This document shows, piece by piece, positions 52,341 through 63,342 of a stretch of DNA of 64,000 nt (the first letter of the stretch is position 1; each line of letters starts with the position of its first letter). The notes under the pieces are model-generated. The model saw only the letters and a program-made list of their open reading frames with translations. It did not search any database and was not told where the DNA came from. The position numbers and the translations under genes are program-made. This DNA comes from Circinella umbellata (lineage: Eukaryota > Mucoromycota > Mucoromycetes > Mucorales > Lichtheimiaceae), in the NCBI GenBank assembly GCA_025093555.1, contig JAIWNF010000001.1, positions 1,898,663 through 1,962,662 of the forward strand, read 5' to 3'.

Positions 52341-53128
52341 ATGCCACATTCACTCTCAGTTATGACACAACCACAATATATAGTTGAATCCATATCTCTT
52401 ACTAAAATATAAATAATTAAGAATATTTTTATTATTACTTTTTTAGAAAAAAATTCAAAATTACAACTATTGTGTTGTATCCAACACATATTATTCATAA
52501 AGATAATTATTTGTCATTCTAATTATTAAAGTATAGCGTATCTTTAATTATGCTTTGCTGACATTTCGTGTATTTCCCTATTTGGACTATGATTTATAAG
52601 AACACAGAAGTCCATCCTCTATAATGATATAAGGTTACAGCTGTGTAGATATATCATATCGTCAACCGCTCAAAGTCTAATCTTAATATCATTAATCTTA
52701 TATTCATAATTCACACGGCCATGACAAATATAAATCTTACATATACACATATCAATATATCCCACTGATAATAAGATTCATATAAATAGAGATAATATTT
52801 TATTTTAATAAACTTCAGTTCAATTATTGTTCTTTTGGGTCTCGTTGACTTATTTACGTCTCTTTTATTTTATTATATTTGATTGTTGATATAACATATT
52901 GATTCAATTATTATAGACTTTTAATATTTAAACTTCTAATAATTGATTATTATAATTTAATATATTAATATTTTTTCTTTTTATTAATAATAAAATTGGA
53001 AATATGTTATCCTTAAAGAAATAAGAACTAAAAATAAAAAAAAATAAAATAAAAGGTAAAAATTTATAAATAAAAAGTACATATAATCTTTTGGACTATC
53101 ATTGTTTTCAAGTGTGAGCAGTCATCGG
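52341..53128. other. AT-rich non-coding DNA left of the LINE
   Basis: No coding signal. A TATAAATAG box at about 52783 and a downstream GTTGACTTATTTACG stretch resemble an LTR or orphan promoter. The last 30 nt (to 53128) would be the native 5' flank of the tRNA-Gln gene before LINE insertion. Confidence 0.4.
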
Positions 53129-53142
53129 GGTTTTCTGGTGTA
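53129..53142. repeat. Left 14-bp target-site duplication (tRNA-Gln nt 1-14)
   Basis: GGTTTTCTGGTGTA here is identical to 58486-58499, the first 14 nt of the tRNA-Gln gene. Flanking bases differ on both sides (G versus C before, G versus A after), so the match ends exactly at 14 bp. Confidence 0.8.
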
Positions 53143-53606
53143 GTTCAAAAGTTTTTATTAAAAGAGTCCTGCATCGTCGCTTAAGCTTAGCATGATTGAT
53201 GCACTCTTGGTACGGATGAAATTAGGTAACTTATATATATAAAAATAAAAAAATAAAATAAAAAATAACTAGTAGAATCTCATGCAAACTAACAGGAGGA
53301 AAAACTAGGAAAATAAGAGAAGGAGGACGGTAGAGAGGAATTGTGGATAAAGAGTTTGATGATGGTAATATGATGATCCAAAGAAAATTCATGCACAATG
53401 GCAATTGTAAAAACTTTGGTCGGAAATTGAATGGTGGGGAGAAAACGGGATTTTTGATATGAAAATAAAATAAAATAAAAGAATAGAGAAAATAAAAGAA
53501 ATAAAATAAAAGATGATGATAAAGTAAGAAAATGATATATACGAAGCAAAGCTGGAAAAGAGTTGGATACAAATATTGATATTGGTACAATGGGGAAAAA
53601 ATACAA

Positions 53607-56600
53607 TCATTGGGGAGGAGAGTCAGGTAAGAGGTTCTGTGAGGCCTCAAGAAGAAGTATACCAGGGGGAGGTTCTGGATCAAATGGAGTGTCGGATGTG
53701 ATTTCGTCAATGCGAAGAAGAAGAGAGAGAAGAGCCGGCCAAAGTCGTTGCCATTTGCCGAGTTTAGCCTTGACTTTGTTGGGCAATAAATTCAGAGCGG
53801 CATCAATAGCATCAACACCAGGTGGGGGATTTGGGGTAATTGAAGAAAGTGACCATCGAAATGAACGAAGTTGTTCAGATACAAGTGGACAAATAGCGAA
53901 ATGATCCCGATTAGCCCGAAGACTACCACACTGGCAAGGTACTGACGGAGTAGGAGGCAACCAAGCAAGACGCCATTTAACCAGTCTATGACGTTCCTTT
54001 TTAGTGCACGGCAACAAGAGAGTTGGATCCCATATAGGTTTATGTAAACTTCGTTTAATCGTGATATTTTTATCAGGACTATTAACTTGTTTATCGATAA
54101 TACTTTGCATATGCTGCCTGATAGCTTCGTTGAGCGGCTTTCGAGGTGGATCAGATCCAGTAGCAAGTTGTTTGACCAAATTCCAGATTACATTGCGACG
54201 TAAGACTGGCCAACGCGCTTCATTCCATGAATTTGCTAGCTGCGGGACAATACAAGTAACAAGGGTGCTCTTTGGAAGTGTGCGTGCACGAAGAATAAAT
54301 TTGGTTTGTAAAATAAAAACACGGGTATGCATGTTTGGCATGGCAGAAAGATGGGATAAAGTAAGGGTACCAATGGCTTTTTCAAGAGGGTTACGACAGA
54401 TACACATTCTTAAGCATTGCTTTTGAATATCATCAAGTACTTTCCTTTGAATAGCGTTAAGAAAAGAAATAGCAAGACCATATTCGATAATTGGGCGAAC
54501 AAAAATCTTATATGCACGAAGAGAAGAAAGAAGGCCAAAACCATACATATGAACGCCAGAATCACGCAGTGATCTCATTGCTGAAATCGCCTTGCTTTTT
54601 GACTGATTCACGAGCATATCACTATCCAACCCATTAGAAGAAAAAGGTAAACCAAGGTATCTGAATGTTGAGCAGTGAGGAATTTCTGTACCGTATAATG
54701 TAAATGGCTCTGCATTTGGATTAGCATTGAGAATTTCACACTTTGTAGGGCTCCACCGATAACCAAGGAGATTGGAGTGTTGTTCCGCAGCCAAAAGCAT
54801 CATGTGTACATCTCGAGCATCACCAATAATAGCAATATCATCTGCGTACATCAAACAATTGACAGGGATAAAAGAAAAGGGACGGTTCCCTGCTCCAACG
54901 TCATCAGGAATAAGATAAGGGTTATAAGGATCCTGCAACTCATTGATCAAAGATCGTGGAGAAGCATTAGCCGAAGAAAAAGAAAAAGGACGACGAGAGC
55001 AAAAATTGAGAGACCGTTCGGAAGGGGGAGTAGGTACACGCACTAATTGGGGATGAGAAGATACAGAACGTAATAAACGAGGTAAAGAATCAATAAAAAC
55101 AGAATAAAGAAAAGGAGATAAAATACTTCCTTGGAGCACACCATGTCTTGGATATATGTCTCGGGATGCCATATTTGACAAAACTACTTTGACAATAACA
55201 TCATCAAATAAATTCTGCAATAGCTTGAGCAGCGGTTCAGGTACAAATGGCTGAAGCGTATCCCATATAACAAGCCTGTTGGCAGAGTCATACGCGGCTA
55301 GGATATCAAGTAGACAGATGACGGTTGGATGCTGCTCACCATCCACTGATCGGCTGTATGCTTGCATCAATTCATGGAGGCAGAGTGCTTGATCCAAGGT
55401 ACCACGATGAGCTCGGAAGCCACCTTGTGCGATATCAAGAGTCGGCATGGTCTGCAAAAGCTTTGACATTAGACAGCGTTCCAAAATCTTGCGAAATATG
55501 GATGTCAGACTAATTGGTCTATAATTTGCTGGGTCAGTTGAAGAGCCTTTATTCTTGTATATGGGCACAACTTGTGCTGTACGCCACAAGGTAGGAGTCC
55601 ACGACCATCGCCAACATAAAGTAAAAAGCTTATCCAAGAGAGGAGCAAAATTTGATGCAACAGGCTTAAGCATTTCAGCTTTAATATGATCCATTCCTGG
55701 TGCTTTGCGATTTGGTAAATCAGCAATAGCTGACTCGATGTCTATCCAATTCCAACAGTTTTCGGTCTCTCGGGGGAAATTACTTTCAGGTGAGAGTCGA
55801 GCTGACACAGAGCCACCAAAAACACGTTCGAGATGATCGGCCATATTATTAGCAGCTTGTTCTGCGCCCTGTGGTGATGTAAGAGTAACATTGGTGCGAT
55901 TGCGTAAACGGATCCGTTTTACAACTGCTGTCATCTCAGATGGATCAGCATGTAGCTTCTGACAAAAGTCGTTCCAGGATTGCTTCCGAGCAGCTCGTAC
56001 TGCTTTTTTAAAGGCTGTACATGCCATAATATAATCACGGTGAGCTGTAATGCGTTCAAGGTTATTACGAAGTCGAAGCCATCGTTTATGAAACTTTTGA
56101 CGACGATCCGCTAACTGCTGAAGGGTATCATTCCAAAACCATTTGTGAGTGTCAGATTGAGGACGTGTTTGCCCAACACTTTTGTCCAAAGCATCATAAA
56201 TAAGCTCGTTGAGTCTTGTCACATGTGCTTCTACCACATCAGCGCTCGGTTGCAAGTCATTGTCTTGTAAAGTATTTTGGATATCTTCCTTAAGAGGACC
56301 TATGGCCTCTCGAATCCTGTCAGTATAGCGTTCCAGTACTTCAGGGTCTTTGAGACGTTGAAGTCGCCAAGTACGTCGAGGGGCTGTGGCAGCCGGAAGC
56401 CGTGATAAATTCACAGGCACAAATGATAGCTCACACAAGTGGTGATCCGACAAACCAAGGCCTGTATGGATTTTCATCCGTGGATCTAGCACATGATCTC
56501 GCATTGAAATAAAAAAATCAATGACACTCTGATAGAGGCGACCATTATTTTTGACAACTGAGTAGGTAGGTTCCCCAAAAGCCAATTCTGCATTCCACAA

Positions 56601-57100
56601 GGTTAAATCGTTTGTGCTTATCCAGGTTGACAGTGCATGGTTACGATTATTAGTTCGAGTATCACCTGTAAAACTTCCTAATCGCGAATTCAAGTCTCCA
56701 AGAAAAATAGTATATGGATCCACTGACAATGAATTATATCTTTCGGCAGCCACCATATCATCCATACCAGGTGGCAGATATAAACCATGCAAAGTATATG
56801 GGCCGACTTTCAGTGACAGTACCTCACCGTTCTGAATTGAAAGGGAATGAACCTCGTAGGGAAAATCTGGATGTATAAGAAAAGAAAGACCAAAATGTTT
56901 GAATCCCGGAGAGTCATCTCGCATAATGGCATAATTATGAAATTGTTTCCATTTACAACGTAAATTTCCACGTTTAAAGTAAGTTTCACAGAGAAAATAA
57001 TATCAATATTTGCATCCAAACAATTGTCAATAACTCCTACCAAATTACTACGTATATTGCGGATGTTGAGAGTAGCAATCGTTATACGATCATTACTCAT
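53607..57100 (-). CDS. LINE ORF2: APE endonuclease and reverse transcriptase, one frameshift
   Basis: The start is the ATG at 57100 (MSNDRITIATLNIRNIRSN, the opening of an EEP endonuclease). The frame changes by one nucleotide near 57003, in a TTTTCTCT tract, and then stays open for about 1130 codons to TAA at 53607. Endonuclease motifs are FLGDLNSRLG and SDHHLCEL (the catalytic SDH). Reverse-transcriptase motifs are IYKNKGSSTDPANYRPISLT, GGFRAHRGTLDQAL, LLDILAAYDSA, HGVLQGSILSPFLY and the catalytic YADD at 54837-54848. A C-terminal Cys/His segment CQCGSLRANRDHFAICPL follows. Expected activities are target nicking and target-primed reverse transcription. No RNase H or restriction-like endonuclease domain is evident. 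Confidence 0.88.
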
Positions 57101-58344
57101 TGATTGCTGGTTTCGTTGCTGTTGCTGGAATCGTCATTTTTAGGACTTTCATCCATTTCGACGTCAAGTACAGGTGGTGGTGATGATGGTGCGGTTGTAG
57201 TTGTTGTATTTGTTGTTGCTGGTGAATTTTGTTGGTGGCGATATTTAGTTATAAAATCGTTCCACCATTGCTCAGGAAGCTGTAATTCCTTGGCAGCAGG
57301 TGAAGAAAAAAATCGGGCAATGCTGATTCCAATTTTTGGTGGTAGGTGTAGTGAGGTTCTTTCAATTTTTTGAGCGAATAATTGTTGAGCTCGTTGTTGT
57401 CGTTCTTCCTGGCTATCATTAGCGAATTTAATATCACCAATAACGGTAGGTGAGAGAGGGTCGAAGTTGGTGCGTGGTGTGATGCTTTCAGCTTTAAGCT
57501 TACTAACGAGTTCATCCTTGAAGCCGGAATGGATTAAAAAAGCAACAGTGCCTTTTGCTGGAAAATAAATATCCAAGACACGCGATTGTTGAATTTTTAA
57601 TGTTGAAATCATTTTCCGGACATCATGGTAGCGGAGGTGGTGACGGCAAGGTACATAGACGAAGTCGAATGTGGAGGGTCCATTGCTTTCTTGAAGAGCG
57701 CGAATGGCAGTAGTTTTGGTGGTGGTAGGGCGATTTTTTTTATTTTTATTTTTTTTTTTTTTGTGGCAAATTTTTGGCGGTAATTGTTGCCCATGAAGTA
57801 TTATTTTTGTTGTTGTTATTATCGGTCGTAATTACGGTAGGTTTTTGGCCTTTAGTAGCATTGGACTTGGTGGTGGTGCTGGTATTATTTTTGGTGGAGG
57901 TCGGGTTTGCTGATTTAGGTGCATGTTGTGATGCCATCAGGGAGGAATCGTTTTTTTTATTTTTATTTTTTGGAGGGGCGTTATTGTTGCTGGTGGTGGT
58001 GGCCGTGCGCGTCGCCGTTTTAATTTGCATAAAGGAAAAAATGCGTTCCCTCAGGGCAGCATTTTCTTCCCTCATACTTTTTAAATCCCCTCGCAAGTCA
58101 GCAATTGTGCTATTGAGATTAGCTACAATAGCAAGGAGGTCGGATCGGTCGGATGTATTGATGGATGGTTGGATGGATGCGTTAATGGATGGTTGGATAG
58201 AAGGAGGTGTTGTAACTCTAAAGTCGATGGTGGGTGGTGAGGTTGCTGATGGTGATTTTACCGATTCAAATGTTGATCAGCAATTTCGTACGAAATTTGT
58301 CTTCGATCGAACTGGAATTTCGGCTTCGTATTATTCGTTTCCAT
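57097..58344 (-). CDS. LINE ORF1, RNA-binding/gag-like, with two frameshifts
   Basis: A start ATG at 58344 opens METNNTKPKFQFDRRQISYE. The path changes frame between 58258 and 58278. It continues through a Ser/Pro-rich tract, then a coiled coil (LLAIVANLNSTIADLRGDLK) and a Lys/Asn-rich basic region. It changes frame again in an A-rich homopolymer (57734-57762, T on +) and ends as TTTKTTAIRALQESNGPSTF followed by a folded-looking region (MISTLKIQQSRVLDIYFPAKGTVAFLIHSGF, RRM-like by pattern) to the stop at 57097-57099. That stop overlaps the ORF2 start (ATGA). No CCHC knuckle is seen, unlike the relic at 50.3-51.6 kb. Confidence 0.7.
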
Positions 58345-58485
58345 TGTTGGATGGTCGCGCCGTTTACGAATAGTACTGCGTGGAGGGTTGTTATTATTGT
58401 TGTTGGTTATACGGTTGGTTTCTGTCACTTTTTCGAATAAACTCTCAAAACTACTTAAAAAGTGATGTGTAGCAGAACAAGAGTC

Positions 58486-58557
58486 GGTTTTCTGGTGTAA
58501 TGGTTAGCACTCTAGACTTTGAATCTAGCAATCTGAGTTCGATTCTCGGGAAGACCT
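58486..58557 (+). tRNA. tRNA-Gln (anticodon TTG)
   Basis: A 72-nt cloverleaf without intron. The acceptor stem GGTTTTC pairs with GAAGACC, including one G-T pair, and the discriminator is T. The D stem is GTGT/GCAC, the anticodon stem CTAGA/TCTAG with loop CTTTGAA (anticodon TTG, Gln), and the T stem CTGAG/CTCGG with loop TTCGATT. A-box-like (TGGTGTAATGG) and B-box-like (GTTCGATTC) promoter elements are present. Its first 14 nt are duplicated at 53129. The first strong T-run terminator lies at 58602-58608. Confidence 0.93.
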
Positions 58558-58572
58558 TCAATTAAAATTCGA

Positions 58573-58608
58573 AAGACTTCCTTTCAGAAAAGGTTGTCTT
58601 CTTTTTTT
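58573..58608 (+). terminator. Hairpin plus T7 run downstream of tRNA-Gln
   Basis: AAGAC, TT, CCTTT, loop CAGA, AAAGG, TT, GTCTT: two 5-bp stems separated by a TT/TT internal loop. One C separates the hairpin from seven T (58602-58608), a Pol III stop. The tRNA has no earlier T-run, so the trailer should contain this hairpin. Confidence 0.6.
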
Positions 58609-61600
58609 GAAAAAAGTCAGCAAGGTCACGTGACGTGTAGTAGTCAGCAGTATCATATTTTAGAAGTGTAATAATAATAGTATTTTTATGGGGAACCAAA
58701 AAAAATAAGTAGGATACTTATAAGTATTGATTTAACAGGAAAAGAATAAGGTAAAATAAAATGATAACAGAAGAATAAGTCTTGTGAAAATCTTTTAGGT
58801 GTTTTATTATTATATGGAAATAATAATATGATGATAAAAAGATCATTAATTTCATATTTCCATTACGAATAAATTTATATATATGTTTTTAGATGTGTAG
58901 CTCTCTGTATTTGTAGATGATGTTATATTACTGTAAAGTGTTATTGTGGTAGAATTATAATTTGTATATTTAGAAAGCAACCGTTGTGAGATTCTTTTAA
59001 AGTTTTTATATGTTAGTTTATATTTGAATTATCCAAGATGAAGGATTGACGTGTGCCATACGACAATAAGAATGTTTATCTGTTTTCTAAAGTACTGTGA
59101 CGGTATAACATATTATAATAATAACTAAATACTGCGAATCTCAAGAAGTACTTTTAATAAAAATAATCATTTTTTAAATATGTTAGGTGTAAACAACATA
59201 TTATTTTTGTTAAATTAATGGTGCCACTACTGAAGCTGCTAGAAGATGCAAAACAGAAAACAGAGGAATAAACCTACAAAGAGTTAAATTTTTATAGACC
59301 AAGACTAAACTTACAGTACCTATAATGTATTTATTATTATCATAATAGACTTGTAGTGTCGGGAGCATCTACACTTCTACTATGGTAGTATGGCTTATAA
59401 TTCAGTACTGCAATTATAAAAATAGTAGAAGAACATATTCAAAAAGAATATGGCACTTGTAAGGAAACATATATAATTTTCTACATATCTCTAAGGCTCC
59501 TACAGTCTTGACACCATTATTTTATAGATTCATAAAATGGATATAATTGTACTATCAGCTTTTGTAGATAGAGCACAAATCGGTACTATTAGATACTATT
59601 CAATAGAAAAGCGCCGTGTCCATTTCTTCTTGGGAGTTGGTAGTAGTAATAATAGCAGTAACTTCTTGATCAAATAAACTAAAAGCACACTCTCGAGGCG
59701 TAATATAAATATATTCAATAAAATTACATCGTGCCAATAAACATCTCCATATCACATTACATGGAAATATCTAAAAAGACACCCATTTATTCGCATAAAC
59801 AGAATCTCTATTAGGACACTGCTTATGAGGATACTTGTAGGCAAGTATTTAGAATGATTACCATCCCAATGGCCGGCTACCAGCATCATTAAAATCAAAG
59901 ATACTATCTGACCATCCCCTAAACATAATAATCTTTTTTTTTTATTTAAAAATAATATTTAATAATTAATTACATAAGATAATATAGAATTAATTTTTTT
60001 AATAAATTATTAAACAGACTGCTTACTTGTGCCACCATTTTAATATTATTTATTCTACAAACGTAAACAATAAACCCTTATTTAATTGTCATTTATTGTG
60101 AGTGTGGTAATAGAACATATATTTAATGCACTTTAAAGTATCAAAGCATACTGTTTTTTTTTCTTAAAATTAGATAACAAGGAATGTAATTTAGGATAGC
60201 TATTAGTATCATAAATAGCTATTAGTAATAGCACAGCTATTTACTTACAATTATCAGTAATGGATATGTTGTTGAAACTATTGGATTCTTTCTTCAAATG
60301 ACAAAGCTCAATAGGTACAGTAACTGTGCCGTTCTCTTATCTTTTTTTCTCCCGACAAGCTCGTTGCTACTCATAATATTCATGGATAAATACTGAGATG
60401 GGTAAAAGCTGAGCCAGGACCAGTATTATGCTATGAAGATGGATGAATATATGCTTGATGGAATCTTACTGATTATACTACGATATACTGTAACATCAAA
60501 ATGACCTACTTAAAACAAGAAAGAATACTAGCTTTTACTCATCAAACTCTCTATGTATCCCAATAAAGTATATATAAAAAAGAGAGGATAAGATTGTAAA
60601 TTCTTCTCTAAAATCAGCCATGGCTATAATTAACATTTTTTTACTCTAATAGAATAGTACAAATGTAAGAATGTGAATGTTTTTTTTTATTAATACTTGC
60701 TAACTATAATATAAATAATGGTTTCTTTCTTATTGTATTGTATGGAAGAGGCTGTATATAAGAAGTAGAGAGAGAAGCGAGACTTAGCTGCTCTTTAGCA
60801 TTCTCTCCCTTATTTATTTTGACATAAGATAGTAGGGAATTGTTATAGACACCCCACAAATAAAAAGCTGTCAAACAAGTTCTTAAGCCATATAAACTAT
60901 AATAGTAGCATTATCGACACCAATACCGCTTGTTTGACCACTCATATATATTATTAAAAGTATACATTATTCCTTGTTTGTCTCGTCCCCATGTGAACTA
61001 CAGCCCTCACTTGTATATACATAACGATTTAGTGAGAGAAAATAAGAATTATTGAACGATATTTATAAAAGGTTGAACTATTAAATAAGTTTCACAAACG
61101 AACATTTTAAGTTATATAACGATAATAACTGCATATACAGTGTATAAATGGCTGGATACAACGTAATTATATCGGGTTGTTATGTATCAAATTTGTATCT
61201 TTGAAAAAATATAAAAGTGGGGTGTTCATGAGGATTAAAATTACCTAATATAGTATGTTTTTGGGGGTGTCCGTAGTAGATCCCAAGATAGTAATGTCAT
61301 GAATCTAATAAAGTTATGCTTTTTTGTTATAATATTCACTTGGATATCTTAATCACTACATCTTTTCATTTTAGCATGTGACGCTGACAAATATAAATAA
61401 GGTAGTAGTTCTGGTTATGGGATCATTTAATGTTTATTCAAGCATGCGTTAAATCAATGGGCACCTTATTTTTCACAAGATGTTCCGGTCGTAATGTTTT
61501 AGTATAAGAAGGTTTTTGTGTAGCCCCTGTGCAATTATTTTAGAGCACAGCAAGATTTGTGAAACCCCCGCGTTTACATAAGCCTGCAGAGCGTGCAGAG

Positions 61601-61884
61601 CCGATATATTATATGAGAGCGAGACAAAAATACCTAAAGTTGGTTTTTTTAAGTAGACTAGAAAAAAAAAGTAACATCAAGTCTTTTTCTCTTCCTGTTC
61701 GCTTCTTGTCTTTCCTTTTAACATCATATTGACTTATTTCTCTGATCTTTCTTGCTTCTTTTTCTTTATTATTTTTGATACTTTTCTTTGTTATAGGAGA
61801 ACGAAACAGCAAACGACAATAATACCACCGATTGTAAAGTGAAACAAACAGAAATATCTATAATACTAACAGCAATACCGTAGT
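58609..61884. other. AT-rich non-coding DNA with repeat copy
   Basis: About 3.3 kb without a convincing gene. It includes the 10-bp palindrome GTCACGTGAC at about 58625, the second copy of an AT-rich repeat (58740-59060) and an orphan TATAAATAAG-like box at about 61393. A C/T-rich stretch precedes the GALT start. Nothing else is recognised. Confidence 0.5.
58740..59060 (+). repeat. AT-rich dispersed repeat, copy 2
   Basis: See the copy at 51850-52340. Shared blocks are AAGTCTTGTGAAAATCTT at 58784, AAAGCAACCG at 58975 and GTTAGTTTATATTTGAATTA at 59013. Confidence 0.4.
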
Positions 61885-63008
61885 ATGTCGTCTTTCGATT
61901 ATCGTGCTCACTCACATCGAAGATATAATCCATTAACTCGATCTTGGGTTTTATGCTCGCCCCATCGTAACCAACGACCATGGCAAGGGCAAAAAGAAAA
62001 AGTCACTCAAGAAGAGCGACCTCAATATGATCCACAGTGCTACTTATGTCCTGGCAACAAACGTGCTCATGGTGACGTTAATCCAACTTATACATCCACT
62101 TTTCGATTTATGAATGACTTTGCCGCTGTTAAAGATGATCAGCCGATGTCAACAAATAATGATGAACAAGATGACTTGTTGCGTATCCAAGGTCTACGAG
62201 GTGAATGTCATGTGATATGTTTTTCACCGCGACACGATCTGACTATGGCAGAAATGACAACAGATGATATTATTAAAGTGGTTTATGAATGGATTAAAAG
62301 CTATCGTGACATGTCAACCAAAGATTTTATCCGATACGTTCAAATATTTGAGAATAAAGGTCAAGCAATGGGGTGTTCTAATCCACATCCTCATGGTCAA
62401 CTTTGGTGTTTGGAACGTATCCCAGTGGAAACCCCAACGCGAATTTGATTCATTACAAGCTTATCGAGAAACACATAATGGTCATTGTCTGCTTTGTGAT
62501 TATGCAAAACGAGAATGTAAAGAACAAACGCGTATCGTTATTGAAAATGACACCTTCCTTTGTGTCGTTCCCTTTTGGGCCATTTGGCCTTTTGAAGTAC
62601 TTCTGTTGCCAAAAGATCATGTCACTTGTTTGCTTAGATTGTCTTCACGACAAATTGACGACTTGGCCGATGCATTGAGACGGATTACATGTCGTTATGA
62701 CAACCTTTTTCAATGTCCATTTCCATACTCAATGGGGATCCATCAGGCTCCTGTTAGAGAAAACCATGATTATGCACACATGCACTTCCATTTTTATCCA
62801 CCACTATTACGTAGCGCCACAGTTCGTAAATTCCTTGTTGGGTAAAACTATATTATTTATCTTTTTTCTTTCCCTCTTCTTACAGATATACTCACATATA
62901 TTTAATAGATTTGAAATGTTAGGAGAACCGCAACGTGATATAACACCAGAGCAAGCAGCAGAACAATTACGAGCATGTTCTGAAACACATTATAAGCAGG
63001 AAAAGTAG
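61885..63008 (+). CDS. gal7: Galactose-1-phosphate uridylyltransferase with an apparent +1 frameshift
   Basis: Exons 61885-62841 and 62909-63008. The enzyme exchanges UMP between UDP-glucose and galactose-1-phosphate (Leloir pathway). Visible features are [18 protein letters not shown] near the start, the zinc pair Cys52 and Cys55 (CYLC), the active-site NPHPHGQLW with the HPH motif at residues 168-170 (the second His is the nucleophile of the family), [26 protein letters not shown], and [19 protein letters not shown] leading across the intron into [20 protein letters not shown]. Between 62425 and 62440 one extra nucleotide (in or near ACCCCAAC) moves the frame; both sides are strongly conserved. 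Corrected length would be about 351 aa, normal for fungi. It is either a sequencing error or a recent inactivating lesion: no intron fits. Confidence 0.88.
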
Positions 63009-63342
63009 ATACTAGTAACAGCAACAGTAACTATATGGTAGTAATAATAGTAATAATAGTAATATCATATATTACTTGTATATATAGTAATACATCTGTT
63101 TTGGCAATCAAAGATTTATTTAAATATAACCGAGAATCAAAAAATTACTTGGTAATAAATCGTTACCAGTGACAAAAAAATTTCCGTTGGAAGATGAAAA
63201 AGAAGAAGTGAGGGGAAGCATATAAAACGATCAAGCAAACAATGGATGAAAGTTATACGTAGAATTTTTTATTATTTTTCCTTTCTTTTATTCTCTCTCC
63301 TTCTATCATTACTTATTATCAGTACGCTCTTTATTATCAGCA
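63009..63342. other. Intergenic spacer downstream of gal7
   Basis: AT-rich DNA with a (GTAATAATA)-type repeat near 63040-63062 and a pyrimidine-rich 5' flank before the ATG at 63343. No gene is seen. Confidence 0.5.

Larger units (their letters stand above)
53143..58485 (-). mobile_element. Nearly complete LINE (non-LTR retrotransposon) inserted at a tRNA-Gln gene
   Basis: This 5343-bp element is bounded on both sides by the 14-bp GGTTTTCTGGTGTA duplication. Read on the minus strand it has a 5' region of about 140 nt, ORF1 (58344-57097), an ATGA overlap, ORF2 (57100-53607, endonuclease plus reverse transcriptase), a 3' UTR of about 460 nt and a terminus with AATAAA about ten nt from the end. 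There is no long poly-A tail. Its 5' end abuts the tRNA and its 3' end faces the former upstream flank. ORF1 carries two apparent frameshifts and ORF2 one, so this copy is probably young but no longer autonomous, unless these are base-calling errors. Confidence 0.85.

Noticed and set aside
54004..55046. Open frames antisense or out of frame within the LINE ORF2
   Set aside because: The reverse-transcriptase frame explains the region; these carry no motif.
57774..58373. 199-codon + frame antisense to LINE ORF1
   Set aside because: Its Val/Leu-rich text mirrors the Asn/Thr codons of ORF1. ORF1 has a consistent path, though broken, and overlaps ORF2 by ATGA as expected.
62404..62424. Mini-intron to repair the gal7 frame
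   Set aside because: The only GT...AG pair that would restore the frame is about 20 nt, too short for spliceosomal removal, and would delete conserved residues.
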